The notes beneath the pieces were generated by a model. It was not told the origin of the DNA and did not search any database. It worked only from the letters and a program-made list of their open reading frames with translations. Source: Candidatus Omnitrophota bacterium (GTDB lineage: Bacteria; Ratteibacteria; UBA8468; B48-G9; DTJG01). Taken from it: 64,000 nucleotides of DNA. The stretch lies in the NCBI GenBank assembly GCA_023818965.1, contig JAMWCD010000003.1, positions 1 to 64,000 of the forward strand, written 5' to 3'. Made by a program: the position numbers and the translations under genes. Every line of letters begins with the position of its first letter. Within the stretch, counting starts at the first letter, position 1. This document shows positions 53,393 to 62,599 of this stretch, one piece after another.

Positions 53393-53421
53393 TTCGCAAT
53401 AAATTATAAGTAAGGTATAAT
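53393..53421 (+). promoter_or_regulatory. Promoter of the 53450 gene, overlapping an opposing -10
   Basis: TTCGCA (53393-53398) and a perfect TATAAT (53416-53421) are 17 bases apart, then GGGAGG and the ATG. On the minus strand another perfect TATAAT (53408-53403) faces lolC but lacks a good -35. The two would cover the same DNA, so RNA polymerase could use only one at a time. Confidence 0.55.
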
Positions 53422-53449
53422 ATTTTATCATAACTCACAGGGAGGAATT

Positions 53450-54415
53450 ATGAAATTAGGAGTGTTTTTGGTTCTGTTCAGCGGTAAAAAATTTGAAGAA
53501 GCCCTTGACATTGCAAAGAACTTAGGGCTTGAAGCAGTGGAAATTGGCACAGGAAATTATCCTGGGAATGCCCATTGTAATCCAGATGAATTGCTTTCTG
53601 ACGAAGGAAAAATAAAGGCATTCAAACAGGCAGTTGAAAAAAGAGGGCTGGAAATCAGTGCACTATCCTGTCACGGAAATCCACTTCATCCTGATAAAAA
53701 AATCGCTCAGGAGCACAGACGTGTTCAGAGGCAAACAATACTTCTTGCAGAAAAACTTGGAGTGAAAAGAATCATTACATTTTCCGGTTGCCCTGGAGAT
53801 AATGAAAATGCAAAATATCCAAACTGGGTCACATGTCCCTGGCCTACTGATTTCTCAGAAATTCTAAAATGGCAGTGGGAAAATTGTGTGATTCCATACT
53901 GGAAGGAAGAAGTTGAATTTGCCAGAAAACACAATGTCAATGAAATCTGTCTTGAAATGCATCCTGGGTTTGTGGTCTATAATCCAGAAACACTGTTGAA
54001 ATTGAGAAATGCTGTAGGCGAAGTCATCGGAGCAAACTTTGACCCCAGTCATCTGTTCTGGCAGGGCATAGACCCTGTATGTGCGGTAAGAAAACTTTCT
54101 GGCGCAATTTACCATGTCCATGCAAAGGATACAAAAATTGACAACCTTAATACAAGTGTCAATGGTGTTCTTGACACAAAAACATACCTTGATGAAATCA
54201 ACAGGTCATGGATTTTCAGAACTGTTGGATACGGCCACGGTGAAGATTTCTGGAGAAATTTTGTCAGTAATCTGCGACTTGTTGGATATGATGGTGTTTT
54301 AAGCATTGAACATGAAGATAGTTTAATGAGTATTGAGGAAGGGTTGAAAAAAGCGATTTCATTCCTGAAAGGAATTCTTATTAGCGAGCCAAAGCCAAAG
54401 GCATGGTGGACATAA
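53450..54415 (+). CDS. Sugar phosphate isomerase/epimerase (xylose isomerase-like)
   Basis: 321 residues of the AP-endonuclease-2/xylose-isomerase-like barrel: GLEAVEIGTGNYPGN, ISALSCHGNPLHPD, ICLEMHPGFVVYNPETLL, VIGANFDPSHLFWQG, IYHVHAKDTKIDN and GVLSIEHEDSLMS. Each carries a metal ligand expected in this family (Glu, Asp, His, Glu). A good GGGAGGAATT precedes the ATG. The substrate is unknown. Its end overlaps the next gene by 13 bases although the products are unrelated. Confidence 0.88.
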   Translation: MKLGVFLVLFSGKKFEEALDIAKNLGLEAVEIGTGNYPGNAHCNPDELLSDEGKIKAFKQAVEKRGLEISALSCHGNPLHPDKKIAQEHRRVQRQTILLAEKLGVKRIITFSGCPGDNENAKYPNWVTCPWPTDFSEILKWQWENCVIPYWKEEVEFARKHNVNEICLEMHPGFVVYNPETLLKLRNAVGEVIGANFDPSHLFWQGIDPVCAVRKLSGAIYHVHAKDTKIDNLNTSVNGVLDTKTYLDEINRSWIFRTVGYGHGEDFWRNFVSNLRLVGYDGVLSIEHEDSLMSIEEGLKKAISFLKGILISEPKPKAWWT

Positions 54416-54978
54416 AAAATAATAATCAAAAAATCTGGAAAATTATCCTCGGTGGTTCTGGTGGGCAGGGTATTATCACACTTGGCAGGGTACTGGCATA
54501 TACAGGAGTTTCAGCAAAATTGAATGTAACATTTCTTCCTGCCTATGGAGCAGAAATGCGTGGCGGATATGTTTACAGTATGCTCTCTTTTTCATCAAAG
54601 GAACTTGTTTCACCTGTGATTTCTCAGGCTGATTATGGGGTTTTTTTGAACGAAAATTCACTGCAAATGTTGAATCAATATCTTAAAGAAAAATCATGGA
54701 TTCTATGGAACAGTTCCCTGATAAAAAACAGACTGGAATTAAAACAAAATGATATAGGAATTCCTGCGAGTGAAATTGCTGAAAAACTTGGTACAATTAA
54801 AGTAGCAAATATGGTAATGCTCGGCGGACTTTTGAAACTGATGGAAAAATCAGGTTTTCCTGTGAAAGAAAAAAATATTATTTCTGCTCTAAAAGAAACA
54901 ATCAATGATGGAAAAAGTTTATCTATAAATTTACAGGCAGTATCTGAAGGAAAAAGAATTATTGAGGAAGTGTTGTAA
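54403..54978 (+). CDS. Orphan 2-oxoacid:ferredoxin oxidoreductase gamma subunit
   Basis: 191 residues, POR/KOR gamma domain: IILGGSGGQGIITLGRVLAYTG, YGAEMRGGYVYSMLSFSSKE, and GVFLNENSLQML. In complete enzymes this subunit works with alpha and beta (thiamine diphosphate) and a ferredoxin-like delta to decarboxylate 2-oxoacids. None of the other subunits is encoded within the window. The gene lies between an isomerase and RtcB with overlap on one side and one base on the other. It may serve a remote complex. Confidence 0.88.
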   Translation: MVDIKNNNQKIWKIILGGSGGQGIITLGRVLAYTGVSAKLNVTFLPAYGAEMRGGYVYSMLSFSSKELVSPVISQADYGVFLNENSLQMLNQYLKEKSWILWNSSLIKNRLELKQNDIGIPASEIAEKLGTIKVANMVMLGGLLKLMEKSGFPVKEKNIISALKETINDGKSLSINLQAVSEGKRIIEEVL

Positions 54979-54979
54979 A

Positions 54980-56428
54980 ATGGTTGACTGGAAATCAAAA
55001 ATAAAACAGATTTCAGAATGTAAGTGGATGATACCGCAGGAAGGTAATATGCGGGTGCCCGGCATTATTTATATTTCTTCCAGTATGCTTGAAAAAGCAT
55101 TTGAAGATAATGTCATGCTTCAGGTATCAAATGTTGCCTGCCTTCCAGGAATTATAAACTACAGCCTTGCAATGCCTGATGTACACTGGGGATATGGCGC
55201 TCCAATTGGTGGGGTTGCTGCTTTCAGAAAACAGGATGGTGTCATTGCTCCTGGCTTCGTAGGCTACGACATCAACTGTGGGGTGAGGCTCATTCGTTCG
55301 AATTTATCATTTTCCGATATTAATGAAAAACTCGATACAATTGTCAATTGTCTTTATGCAAATATCCCATCAGGTGTTGGTTCAACTGGAAAAATCATTC
55401 TCAAAGGAAAACAACTTGATGAAGTTTTACAGCAGGGAGCAATGTATGCTGTCAAACAGGGTTATGGATGGCAGTCAGATATTGTAAACACTGAGGAAAA
55501 TGGTTGTATGAAAAATGCAGATGCATCCAATGTGAGTGACAAAGCAAAAGAAAGAGGGTCTGATCAGCTTGGAACACTCGGTTCAGGAAATCATTTTCTT
55601 GAAATTCAAAAGGTTGTAGAAATTTATGACAAAAATATTGCTGATGCGTTTGGACTTTTCCAGTCACAGATTACAATTATGATTCATACTGGAAGTAGAG
55701 GACTTGGTTATCAGGTTTGCGATGATTATCTTATGAAATTTGGAAAGGTTTCTTCGAAATATGGAATAAAACTTCCTGACAGACAACTTGCCTGTGCACC
55801 CATTGATTCACCTGAAGGACAACAATACTTTTCTGCAATGTGTGCCGCTGCAAATTTTGCATGGGCAAACCGCCAGATTATCACACACTGGATCAGGGAA
55901 TGCTTTGAGAAAACATTTTCAATACCTGCAGAAAAATTAGGTCTTTTTGTTGTTTATGATGTTGCACACAATATTGCCAAGTATGAGCGGCATCAATTCG
56001 AAGAAAAGGAAGAAAATGTTTATGTCCATCGAAAAGGAGCAACAAGGGCATTTCCTGAAGGACATCCTGATATTTGCGAATCATACAGGCATATTGGTCA
56101 ACCTGTTATTATTCCAGGAACAATGGGAACTGCTTCCTATGTCCTAGTCGGAACAAGAAGGGCACTTGAAGAAACATGGGGTTCAACATGTCATGGTGCT
56201 GGAAGAATGATGTCAAGAACACAGGCAATCAAAAAAAGTAAAGGAAGAAAAATTGAAAGTGAACTTGCACAAAAGGGTATCATTGCAAGAGCAAAAAGCA
56301 GGGATGGACTTGCAGAGGAAATACCAGAGGCATATAAAGATGTTGATGAAATCGTTGCTGTTGTTGAAAAAGCAGGTTTATCAAAAAAAGTTGCAAAAAT
56401 GATACCGCTTGCTGTCATCAAGGGATAA
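54980..56428 (+). CDS. rtcB: RNA-splicing ligase RtcB
   Basis: 482 residues from the ATG at 54980, one base after the previous stop (GAGGAAGTG in front). Motifs are MPDVHWGYGAPIGGVAAF, GFVGYDINCGVRLI with the metal Cys, TLGSGNHFLEIQ, MIHTGSRGLGYQV and VVYDVAHNIAKYE with the guanylylated His region, then CHGAGRMMSRTQA. RtcB joins RNA 2',3'-cyclic phosphate ends to 5'-OH ends in tRNA splicing or RNA repair. No archease or RtcA gene is nearby. Confidence 0.95.
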   Translation: MVDWKSKIKQISECKWMIPQEGNMRVPGIIYISSSMLEKAFEDNVMLQVSNVACLPGIINYSLAMPDVHWGYGAPIGGVAAFRKQDGVIAPGFVGYDINCGVRLIRSNLSFSDINEKLDTIVNCLYANIPSGVGSTGKIILKGKQLDEVLQQGAMYAVKQGYGWQSDIVNTEENGCMKNADASNVSDKAKERGSDQLGTLGSGNHFLEIQKVVEIYDKNIADAFGLFQSQITIMIHTGSRGLGYQVCDDYLMKFGKVSSKYGIKLPDRQLACAPIDSPEGQQYFSAMCAAANFAWANRQIITHWIRECFEKTFSIPAEKLGLFVVYDVAHNIAKYERHQFEEKEENVYVHRKGATRAFPEGHPDICESYRHIGQPVIIPGTMGTASYVLVGTRRALEETWGSTCHGAGRMMSRTQAIKKSKGRKIESELAQKGIIARAKSRDGLAEEIPEAYKDVDEIVAVVEKAGLSKKVAKMIPLAVIKG

Positions 56429-56460
56429 TTAATATGAAAACTTTTTACAAGGGGGGAAAG

Positions 56461-57753
56461 ATGAAGTTGAAGATCGTAGGTGCAGTATTAATTTCGCTTC
56501 TTGCTGCGGCATATGGTGAAGTTGGTTGTGTTGTTGATAAGAATACTGTTTCGTTAAGTTCAGGAGATATTTTTGTCTTCACAGTTACAAATCCTCAACC
56601 AGTTGATATTGCAATCAAAGTTTATGACACAAACGGTAAATATGTCAGAACACTTTTTGAAAAATGCGCAACTGAAACACAGTTCAAGGTTCCATGGAAT
56701 CTTAAGGATTCTGATGGAAAACCAGTTTCAGCAGGGAAATATGCAGTAAAAATAAAGTCAGGATTAAAACTTACCCTTGATACATCCTTTGGTAAAAACG
56801 GGATCATCGGTGGGGATGATACTTTTATCAGTCCGAGGAATGTCAGGGTTGATAAAAATGGTTGCATATATGTACTTGATTATGGTGCAGGAATAATTTT
56901 CAAATTCAATCCTGATGGAAGCCCTGCCAATGATATTGCAGGGAAAAATAAAATAGTTGCTCCATCTGCACCTTACTGGGTGAATATCGCTGTTGATGAA
57001 GAGGGAAAAATTTATGGTTCTATTGGACACAGTGTGCTTGTATATGATGGAAAGACAGGTGCAAATATCTATTATATCGGTGAATTTTTTGGAGATGACG
57101 TTGGATGGAAAAATACAAAAGGCGGACTTGGCTGGCCAAACTGGGTTGGACTGAATAGTGACTATCGTCTTTATGCATCATGTCCTGGATACTCATATTT
57201 TGCTGCCTTTGATAGAAGGAAACCAAAGAAAGAAGGAGGACTGTGGAGATCAAGTGGTGGTGCTCCTGGAGAATCAGGAGATACTGACGGAAAAAAAGCA
57301 ATATATCTTGCAAATGCTTATTACACAAATAGAAATGGAATAACAAAATGGATTGATAAAGACACATCTGGCGAAATTGCGTATGCCATCACATCATTTT
57401 ATGATCCAGTAAAAAAGACAAATGAAATAATGCAAAATGTCTTTGGAGTGGCTTTTGACAGGGAATCAGGACTGTTTCTTGTTCAGAGAGACCCTGTAAG
57501 AATTATTAAAATCTCTGATAATGGGTTTGGATTTGATTTTGTCAAACAATTTGGTTCTCCTGGAAATGATGCTTCAAAACTTGAGTTTATGGCTCCAAAG
57601 GATGCGGTTGTCAGCCCTGACGGGAAATTTCTATATGTCATTGAGGATGGAGAACCAATCAGTAAAACAAATACAGCCCCTGGACTGGCAAGGGTTGTAA
57701 AATACAAAATTGAATATGATTCAGAAAAAGAGATTCAGGTAACAGTTAAATAA
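56461..57753 (+). CDS. Secreted FlgD-like Ig/NHL beta-propeller protein
   Basis: 430 residues from the ATG at 56461 (AAGGGGGGAAAG in front); an earlier ATG at 56434 would spoil the signal peptide (LKIVGAVLISLLAAAYG). A FlgD-type Ig domain (IAIKVYDTNGKYVRTLFE ... GKPVSAGKYAVKI) is followed by NHL-like propeller blades such as NVRVDKNGCIYVLDYGAG, VNIAVDEEGKIYG and DAVVSPDGKFLYVIED. It may bind sugars or form part of a surface assembly; no catalytic motif seen. It precedes the GH42-like gene by 27 bases. Confidence 0.75.
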   Translation: MKLKIVGAVLISLLAAAYGEVGCVVDKNTVSLSSGDIFVFTVTNPQPVDIAIKVYDTNGKYVRTLFEKCATETQFKVPWNLKDSDGKPVSAGKYAVKIKSGLKLTLDTSFGKNGIIGGDDTFISPRNVRVDKNGCIYVLDYGAGIIFKFNPDGSPANDIAGKNKIVAPSAPYWVNIAVDEEGKIYGSIGHSVLVYDGKTGANIYYIGEFFGDDVGWKNTKGGLGWPNWVGLNSDYRLYASCPGYSYFAAFDRRKPKKEGGLWRSSGGAPGESGDTDGKKAIYLANAYYTNRNGITKWIDKDTSGEIAYAITSFYDPVKKTNEIMQNVFGVAFDRESGLFLVQRDPVRIIKISDNGFGFDFVKQFGSPGNDASKLEFMAPKDAVVSPDGKFLYVIEDGEPISKTNTAPGLARVVKYKIEYDSEKEIQVTVK

Positions 57754-57780
57754 ATCAGGAAAAACCAAAAGGAGAATTTT

Positions 57781-60213
57781 ATGAAATTGAGAACCACAGT
57801 TTTTGTCTTGTTTTCACTTTTTTTAATGACAAACCTCTGGGGACAACAAAAGAAAAACCCTGAAAAAATTTACATTAGATTCAAACCCATATCTGCTGAT
57901 GGTGTCTTTGCTCTTGTAAGAAAAAATATTCATCGTTCTCCATGGTATGAAAGTTATCCAACGATACCAAGGGGTGGAGAAAATTATGCACGACTTCGGA
58001 TTAAACAAAATCAGTATTCTAAATGGTCTGAAATTGGCGGTGATTGGGGAACAATCATACTTGATTTCAGAAATCCTGAACCGATTGAAAATATTGAAGT
58101 CGAGATACAGTTATCAGATAAAGAAGATGAATCAGGAATTTTCAAAACAATGAATATCAAGGAAAAAAGTAGCATTGTAGGAATCAGTTTGCCTTATGAT
58201 TATTACTCAAATCCTGCAGGAATCTTAACTGTCAGAGAGGAGTCAGAAAAACATTTGAAAATGGCTCAATCACTCAATCTATCTCAGGATCATCTTCCAA
58301 AGAAATTTTCATTTTATACCGGCGCTTCAGGTTATGGAAGTTGTTATAAAGATCCTGAAATATGGAAAAACGAACTGAAAACATTAAGAATCCTTGGAAT
58401 AAATGGAACAAGTTTTCCTGCAAACATGGAACAATACAATATTTACAAAGAACTTGGTTTTGATAGGTTTGTAACATATAATCCTGGAAATCCAGCTCAG
58501 GCAAAAAATGAAAAAAATCTGTTAGATGCCTTTGAAAAAATTCAGGCAGTTGTAATGACAGATGAACCAGGGAACGAGGGTCTTTACCGAATTAATCAGG
58601 AACCGGTTGAAAATTTTCATAAATTTTTAGAAAGTAAAGGGCTGAAGCCAAAAGATTTTAATGCAACCAACTGGTCAGATATTAAACCAATCACAGACAG
58701 AAAAGAAATTGAAAAAATTGAATATAACTGGGGACCAAAATATGGCGAAGCAGCAAGAAAAACATATTACTGGACAATGAGGTATACTGAAAGCATTACA
58801 ACAAATCATTTCAAAAAAATGACAGAGGTAGTTGAAAAAGAATATAAATCTGGTGTTCTTACATTTGTCAATTATACTGACCATCCACTGATTCTTGGTG
58901 GAGTAATGCTACCAGGAAGCCCTGACTGGTTTGAAATGGGACTTGAAAGAGCAACAACATTGATGTGGACAGAGGACTGGATGTATGGTGGGATAAACTC
59001 ATGGGGAAATGGCCTTTATCAGCGACTTGGATTCCTTTGTGATATCCTTCGCAGTGCAGCAAGCAAACATAATCAACCGCTTGGTTTTTATAATACAATG
59101 GATGGTGAGGATGGCATAAGAATGAAGGGTTTCATCGTTATTGGTCATGGTGTGAAAATTATTGACTATTTCTATTATGGACCAACCTATTCAGCAACAG
59201 AAAATTACTGGTCTGACAGCATCTCACAGTATAAAGGAGTTGCAAAAGTTATAAGGGACATAGCGAAGGCAGAAGAACTTGTTTATCCTGGAAAGGTTCC
59301 GCCAAGACAGGTAGCAATTGTCTACAGTACAACGGATGAAATATGGAATAACAATGGTTCAAATGGTCATGAAAAACAATACCTTCACATTGGTTTAGCG
59401 CAGGAGATGTATCCAGCAGATGTCATTGATGAAAATATCATTGGTGAAAGGGACTTAAGTCAGTACAGGGTAATCTATTTAATGGATGTTTATTTACCTC
59501 TATTTGCATTAAAAAAATTAAAAACATATGTTGAAAATGGTGGAACACTTGTGCTTTTACCAGGTGCATGCGAAAAAGATGAATACAATAATTCTGTTGA
59601 CATTATTACCTCAATGCTCGGCATAAAGGTAAAAACCTCCTTCAGCAATGAAACTATCGGTAAAGACAAAATTTATATGGACAAAACAACTGGAATTGAC
59701 TCTGAAATACCTGTAAATATTCTTTTTAGAAAATCAGAATTTCAGGGAAATATTAAAGGACAGGTTCTTGCAAAATTTTCTGATGGAAGTCCTGCAATTA
59801 TTCTCAACAAAGTGAAAAAGGGAACAATTATTTACTACACCTTTATGCCAGGACATAATTTTTTCACCAGTGTAAGGGAAGCAAATCCTCAGGGATATGT
59901 AACAAAATTCCCTGAATTACAGAGGAAATTAATTTCATTTCCCTGTAAGATTGCAGGTGTGATAAAGGATGTTGAATTATCAGAAGGAGTGTTTGAAGCA
60001 AGTCCACTTGTATCAGAAAAAGGTGTGGCATTGGTAATGGTCAATTTAGGAAGAAATCCAATTCCAAAACTTGATATTAAGGTGAGACAGCAGGGAATAA
60101 AATCAGTTACATCAATAGAAAATGGAGATATTCAATTCAAAGAAGAAAATGGTTTTGTCCAGTTTTCAATGCCATTCAATGGACTTACTGATATTGTTTT
60201 GCTGAAAAAATAG
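57781..60213 (+). CDS. Secreted GH42-like glycoside hydrolase (paralog of 14931-17951)
   Basis: 810 residues: signal peptide (TTVFVLFSLFLMTNLWGQ), a barrel region and a beta-galactosidase-trimerisation-like C-terminal domain (VAIVYSTTDEIWN, YVENGGTLVLLPGACEK). It shares with the gene at 14931 the order of motifs: a KGLKPKDFNATNW-like helix, MWTEDW, YFYYGPTYSATENYW, and AKAEELVYPGK. It lacks the N-terminal jelly roll of that paralog. Candidate acids are in VVMTDEPGNEG and WTEDW. AAAAGGAG precedes the ATG. Confidence 0.75.
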   Translation: MKLRTTVFVLFSLFLMTNLWGQQKKNPEKIYIRFKPISADGVFALVRKNIHRSPWYESYPTIPRGGENYARLRIKQNQYSKWSEIGGDWGTIILDFRNPEPIENIEVEIQLSDKEDESGIFKTMNIKEKSSIVGISLPYDYYSNPAGILTVREESEKHLKMAQSLNLSQDHLPKKFSFYTGASGYGSCYKDPEIWKNELKTLRILGINGTSFPANMEQYNIYKELGFDRFVTYNPGNPAQAKNEKNLLDAFEKIQAVVMTDEPGNEGLYRINQEPVENFHKFLESKGLKPKDFNATNWSDIKPITDRKEIEKIEYNWGPKYGEAARKTYYWTMRYTESITTNHFKKMTEVVEKEYKSGVLTFVNYTDHPLILGGVMLPGSPDWFEMGLERATTLMWTEDWMYGGINSWGNGLYQRLGFLCDILRSAASKHNQPLGFYNTMDGEDGIRMKGFIVIGHGVKIIDYFYYGPTYSATENYWSDSISQYKGVAKVIRDIAKAEELVYPGKVPPRQVAIVYSTTDEIWNNNGSNGHEKQYLHIGLAQEMYPADVIDENIIGERDLSQYRVIYLMDVYLPLFALKKLKTYVENGGTLVLLPGACEKDEYNNSVDIITSMLGIKVKTSFSNETIGKDKIYMDKTTGIDSEIPVNILFRKSEFQGNIKGQVLAKFSDGSPAIILNKVKKGTIIYYTFMPGHNFFTSVREANPQGYVTKFPELQRKLISFPCKIAGVIKDVELSEGVFEASPLVSEKGVALVMVNLGRNPIPKLDIKVRQQGIKSVTSIENGDIQFKEENGFVQFSMPFNGLTDIVLLKK

Positions 60214-60230
60214 AGAAAAAAGGAGATATA

Positions 60231-61061
60231 ATGAAATTCAGTATTCAGACAATAATTCTTCCGTACAATGATCTAAAAGAAATCGGGGAAATTGCACATA
60301 AATATGGTTATAATGGTGTTGAATGGAGGGTCTTACCTGATGCATCATTAAAGGACTTTGGTCCAGAAGTAAAAAACAATCTTGCAGTATGCACACTTAA
60401 GAAGAATATCCCATTGATAAAAAAAATTTGTGCAGATTTCAATTTGGAAACTGCTGGTTTTTCATCATATGTTGAAATGGATCAGATTGAAGACATTAAA
60501 ATTATAAGAGATGCAGGATGTGAACTTGGATGCCCATTCTTTAGAATCAGAGGGCTTTACTACAGACGAGATAGAAATTATCACGAGATTATTGAGGAAG
60601 GATGGAGAAAGTTTGAAAAAGTGGAGAAAATTCTTGAAAATTACCCGATAAAAGCAGCAATTGAAATTCACAATGGTTTTGCTGTAAGTTCATGTGCTGC
60701 AGCATACCATTTTTGTTCAAAATTCACTCCCAAGCATCTCGGTGTCATTCACGACCCCGGGAATCAGGTTATTGAAGGAAGGGAAGATGCAAAAATGGGC
60801 ATTGAAATCCTTGGACCGTATCTTGTTCACGTTCATTTCAAAAATCTTATCTGGGAAAATGCAGGAAAAAGGGAAGATGGAACAACTGTCTGGAAACCTA
60901 AAAGTGTTCCTGTCAATGAAGGAATTATTGACTGGCGTGATTATCTCACTCAATTAAAGGCATTAAACTATAATGGTTTTCTTTCAAATGAAGATATGGA
61001 TGTATCAAGACCCATTGAAGAAAGATTGAAACAGATTGATTATCTTAAACAGTTTATTTGA
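60231..61061 (+). CDS. Sugar phosphate isomerase/epimerase (third paralog)
   Basis: 276 residues, xylose-isomerase-like barrel: YGYNGVEWRVLPD, AAIEIHNGFAVSSCAAAYHF, HLGVIHDPGNQVIEG, YLVHVHFKNLIWE and YNGFLSNEDMDVS. These supply the Glu, Asp, His and Glu metal ligands of the family. AAAAGGAGATATA precedes the ATG. It lies between the GH42-like and GH51 genes, so it may isomerise a sugar released from an arabinose polymer. Confidence 0.88.
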   Translation: MKFSIQTIILPYNDLKEIGEIAHKYGYNGVEWRVLPDASLKDFGPEVKNNLAVCTLKKNIPLIKKICADFNLETAGFSSYVEMDQIEDIKIIRDAGCELGCPFFRIRGLYYRRDRNYHEIIEEGWRKFEKVEKILENYPIKAAIEIHNGFAVSSCAAAYHFCSKFTPKHLGVIHDPGNQVIEGREDAKMGIEILGPYLVHVHFKNLIWENAGKREDGTTVWKPKSVPVNEGIIDWRDYLTQLKALNYNGFLSNEDMDVSRPIEERLKQIDYLKQFI

Positions 61062-61063
61062 AA

Positions 61064-62599
61064 ATGGATGCCACAATTATCATTGATGGGAAAAAAGTTA
61101 TTGGAAAGAAAAACCCGCTTCTTTTTGGTTCATTTATTGAACATGTCCACCAGTGTGTTTATCCTGGAATTTTTGATCCTGAATCATTACTATCGGATAT
61201 TGATGGCACAAGAAAGGATGTTATTGAAGAAACAAAAAAATTGAAATTGGGCACCATCAGATGGCCTGGTGGAAATTTTTCATCCTGGTATCACTGGATT
61301 GATGGGATTGGTCCAGCAAATAAAAGAAAAAGAAAACTCTCCTATGCCGATGATATCACAAGGGAAGAAAGTAATTTATTTGGAACAGATGAATATATAA
61401 ACTTTTGCAAAAAAATTGGAAGCCAGCCATATATCACTGTAAATGCAGGCAATGGCACTGCAGATGAAGCTGCAAACTGGGTTGAATATTGTAATTCAGA
61501 AGCAAATACTTTTTACGCGAATTTAAGAAGAGAAAATGGAAACAGAAATGCTTTTGGTGTGAAATACTGGGAAATAGGAAATGAAATATACGGTGACTGG
61601 CAGGTTGGAACAAAGACCGCAGTTCAATACAGTGAAATTGTGAAAGAATTTTCAAAGGCAATGAAAAGGGTTGACCCTGAAATAAAAGTCATTGCTGTTG
61701 GAATGGGAAGACATGACCCTGACTGGGACAGAATAATCCTTGAATCCTGCTGGGATTATATTGATGGTATTTCTGTTCATATTTATATTGGGAGACACGG
61801 CTATCTTGATTCTTTTGGCCAGGTTTTCACAATAGCAGATCACCTGAAAAAAATGGAATACGACATTATTGCGATGTCTGAAAAAAAGAAAAGTAACAAA
61901 AGAATAAGTTTAGCGCTGTCTGAATGGGGTGTCTGGTACAGAAAGGGCCACAAGGATGACCTTGATGAAATTTATAATCTCAAGGATGCCCTTGTTTTCG
62001 CAAGTTCAATGAATTTAATGCTACAGTTTTGCAGGAATCTTGATTTTTCACATCAATCAATGCTTGTTAACTGCCTTGGACTGCTGAGAACCAAAAAGGA
62101 TAAACTTGTGAGGCAAACAATATATTTCCCATTTTTATTGTTCGCTGCTGAAACAGGAAATATAGTTCTGTCTCCATGTGTTTTCAGTGAAACATTTTCC
62201 TGCAAGGACTATAGATATTTTCCCTGGCCCACATTTGATGTTGGTCAGGACAATTTTCAACTTGATGAAAAATCTGTTCCTGAAATTCACAATGTCCCGT
62301 ATCTTGATGTTTCGACCACTTACGATTCAGAAAAAAATTACCTCTGTATCATAACAGTCAACAGACATCCTGAAAAAAACATCACAGCAAAAATTCAACT
62401 GAGGGAATTTGAACATAATGGTATTGTTTCTGTTGCAATTATCAATGGCCCTGCCATTGATGCAACAAATGATTTTGGTGGCGAAAGAATTGGTATTGAA
62501 AGATTTCAGGAAAAAATAAAAAACAATGATTTTCAGTGGGATTTTCCTGTACATTCAATCACAATGCTAAAAATTCAGTTAAAAGACAAAAATGGTTAA
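61064..62599 (+). CDS. GH51 alpha-L-arabinofuranosidase
   Basis: 511 residues from the ATG at 61064. The GH51 features are LFGSFIEHVHQCVYPGIFDP, LGTIRWPGGNFSSWYHWIDG, the acid/base Glu174 in YWEIGNEIYGDW and the nucleophile Glu287 in LALSEWGVWYR, followed by a C-terminal beta domain. No signal peptide, so it cleaves terminal L-arabinofuranose from imported oligosaccharides in the cytoplasm. It starts two bases after the isomerase stop and overlaps the Gfo/Idh gene by 8 bases. This is the clearest substrate clue in the window. Confidence 0.93.
   Translation: MDATIIIDGKKVIGKKNPLLFGSFIEHVHQCVYPGIFDPESLLSDIDGTRKDVIEETKKLKLGTIRWPGGNFSSWYHWIDGIGPANKRKRKLSYADDITREESNLFGTDEYINFCKKIGSQPYITVNAGNGTADEAANWVEYCNSEANTFYANLRRENGNRNAFGVKYWEIGNEIYGDWQVGTKTAVQYSEIVKEFSKAMKRVDPEIKVIAVGMGRHDPDWDRIILESCWDYIDGISVHIYIGRHGYLDSFGQVFTIADHLKKMEYDIIAMSEKKKSNKRISLALSEWGVWYRKGHKDDLDEIYNLKDALVFASSMNLMLQFCRNLDFSHQSMLVNCLGLLRTKKDKLVRQTIYFPFLLFAAETGNIVLSPCVFSETFSCKDYRYFPWPTFDVGQDNFQLDEKSVPEIHNVPYLDVSTTYDSEKNYLCIITVNRHPEKNITAKIQLREFEHNGIVSVAIINGPAIDATNDFGGERIGIERFQEKIKNNDFQWDFPVHSITMLKIQLKDKNG

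Noticed and set aside
61058-61063. TTG start for the GH51 gene
   Set aside because: An ATG two codons later fits the family start and avoids overlapping the preceding stop.
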